Source: Litoditis marina (lineage: Eukaryota; Nematoda; Chromadorea; Rhabditida; Rhabditidae). Taken from it: a stretch of DNA of 64,000 bases. Numbering within the stretch: position 1 is the stretch's first letter; each line of letters begins with the position of its first letter. Of the stretch, positions 62,950-64,000 are shown piece after piece. A model generated the notes under the pieces. It made no database searches and was not told where the DNA came from. It saw only the letters and a program-made list of their open reading frames with translations. The stretch is from assembly GCA_964036275.1 (NCBI GenBank), contig OZ038434.1:32654447-32718446 (forward strand), given 5' to 3'. A program made the position numbers and the translations under genes.

Positions 62950-64000
62950 TCCGATTTGTCGACTTTGACTGCCGCACTCCCATTCATTTTGGTCACTTCG
63001 TGGGACTCCACGGAAACTTCCAAAAGCGATCTTCCTACTATAATAACGCATTAGGTCATCGCGATAGATCATAGAAATGAACTAAATTAATAAACCGTGT
63101 GCTATTCTTTATTACTTGACTCTGACTGCCGAATTCCCACTCATTTTGGTCATTCCGTGGGACTCCACGGAAACTTCCAAAAACGATCTTCCTAGTATAA
63201 TAACGCATTAGGTCATCGCGATAGATCATAGAAAAGAATTAAATTAATAAACCGTGTGCTATTCTTCATTACTTGACTCTGACTGCCGAATTACCACTCA
63301 TTTTGGTCATTTCGTGGGACTCCACGGAAACTTGTAAAAGCGATCTTCCTACTATAATAACGCATTAGGTCATCGCGATAGATCGTAGAAATGAATTAAA
63401 TTAATAAACCGTGTGCTATTCTTCATTACTTGACTCTGACTGCCGCACTCCCATTCATTTTGGTCACTTCGTGGGACTCCACGGAAACTTCCAAAAACGA
63501 TCTTCCTACTATAATAACGCATTAGGTCATCGCGATAGATCATAGAAATGAACTAAATTAATAAACCGTGTGCTATTCTTTATTACTTGACTCTGACTGC
63601 CGAATTCCCACTCATTTTGGTCATTTCGTGGGACTCCACGGAAACTTCCAAAAACGATCTTCCTAGTATAATAACGCATTAGGTCATCGCGATAGATCAT
63701 AGAAATGAATTAAATTGATAAACCGTGTGCTATTCTTCATTACTTGACTCTGACTGCCGAATTACCACCCATTTTGGTCATTTCGTGGGACTCCACGGAA
63801 ACTTGTAAAAGCGATCTTCCTACTATAATAACGCATTAGGTCATCGCGATAGATCGTAGAAATGAATTAAATTAATAAACCGTGTGCTATTCTTCATTAC
63901 TTGACTCTGACTGCCGCACTCCCATTCATTTTGGTCACTTCGTGGGACTCCACGGAAACTTCCAAAAACGATCTTCCTACTATAATAACGCATTAGGTCA
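62950..64000. repeat. satellite S1, unit 2 copy (runs out of the window)
   Basis: Seven monomers visible, palindrome cores spaced about 155-160 bp, in the same A-B-C order as in unit 1. The plus-strand gene copy would follow beyond the window. Confidence 0.95.

Larger units (their letters stand above)
54211..64000. repeat. tandem duplication, unit 2 (truncated by window end)
   Basis: Repeats 38824-48613 of unit 1. At the junction, plus-strand gene sequence (to TTCGTTTTA at 54210) passes without a gap into the unit 1 left-end sequence GTGCATAAATGG. Sequence shared across the breakpoint is at most a base or two (an A before GTGCATAAAT in both places), so it is essentially a blunt or microhomology join. 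Confidence 0.9.

Overview
The window is animal nuclear DNA, most likely from a nematode (inferred, about 0.7). Genes are split into many short exons, nearly all introns are GT-AG, acceptors are mostly of the TTTTCAG/TTTCCAG type, and some start codons directly follow such acceptors, as in trans-spliced nematode genes. The intron-rich laminin gene argues against Caenorhabditis itself. There are no bacterial-style operons; the only RNA genes found are two tRNA-Gly genes and tRNA-derived repeats.

Layout. 1-5.4 kb: the edge of an unknown minus-strand gene, a tRNA-related SINE, and two arrays of degenerate tandem repeats. 5.9-9.1 kb: a six-exon minus-strand gene for a small secreted Thr/Ala/Pro-rich protein. 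9.1-16.7 kb: intergenic, full of short local duplications, one MITE and one isolated cysteine-containing exon. 16.8-35.7 kb: a complete laminin gamma-chain gene (LAMC1/LAM-2 type) that I resolved into 42 exons; the CDS is 4,893 nt (1,630 aa plus stop) with every exon phase consistent. 35.2-38.8 kb: two tRNA-Gly(GCC) genes and a doubtful short minus-strand gene. 38,824-64,000: a 15,387-bp direct tandem duplication. The first unit is complete and the second runs out of the window.

Each duplication unit carries a minus-strand gene for an unrecognised single-pass membrane protein (10 exons seen, 507 aa, 5' end not found) and, divergently, a plus-strand gene for an unrecognised helical protein with a signal-like N terminus. 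The plus-strand gene of unit 1 is cut off by the duplication junction. A 157-bp satellite with a trimeric higher-order repeat lies between the two genes. A second, unrelated 156-bp satellite with a dimeric higher-order repeat lies inside an intron of the plus-strand gene. Both satellites carry the same palindrome, CCGTGGGANTCCCACGG and variants. That palindrome also sits in introns and in the arms of a 516-bp inverted repeat that encloses a single exon, but I saw no copy left of 38.8 kb.

The most unusual signals are: (1) 'exon-edge echoes', degraded copies of 20-60 bp exon ends with their splice site, found in at least a dozen laminin introns next to the exon they copy; (2) the exon-flanking 516-bp inverted repeat, an architecture expected to drive exon circularisation or skipping; (3) the palindromic box shared by two unrelated satellites of almost the same period, formally like the CENP-B box of alpha satellite. 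Only the laminin chain has an assignable function: it is a subunit of the secreted basement-membrane laminin heterotrimer.
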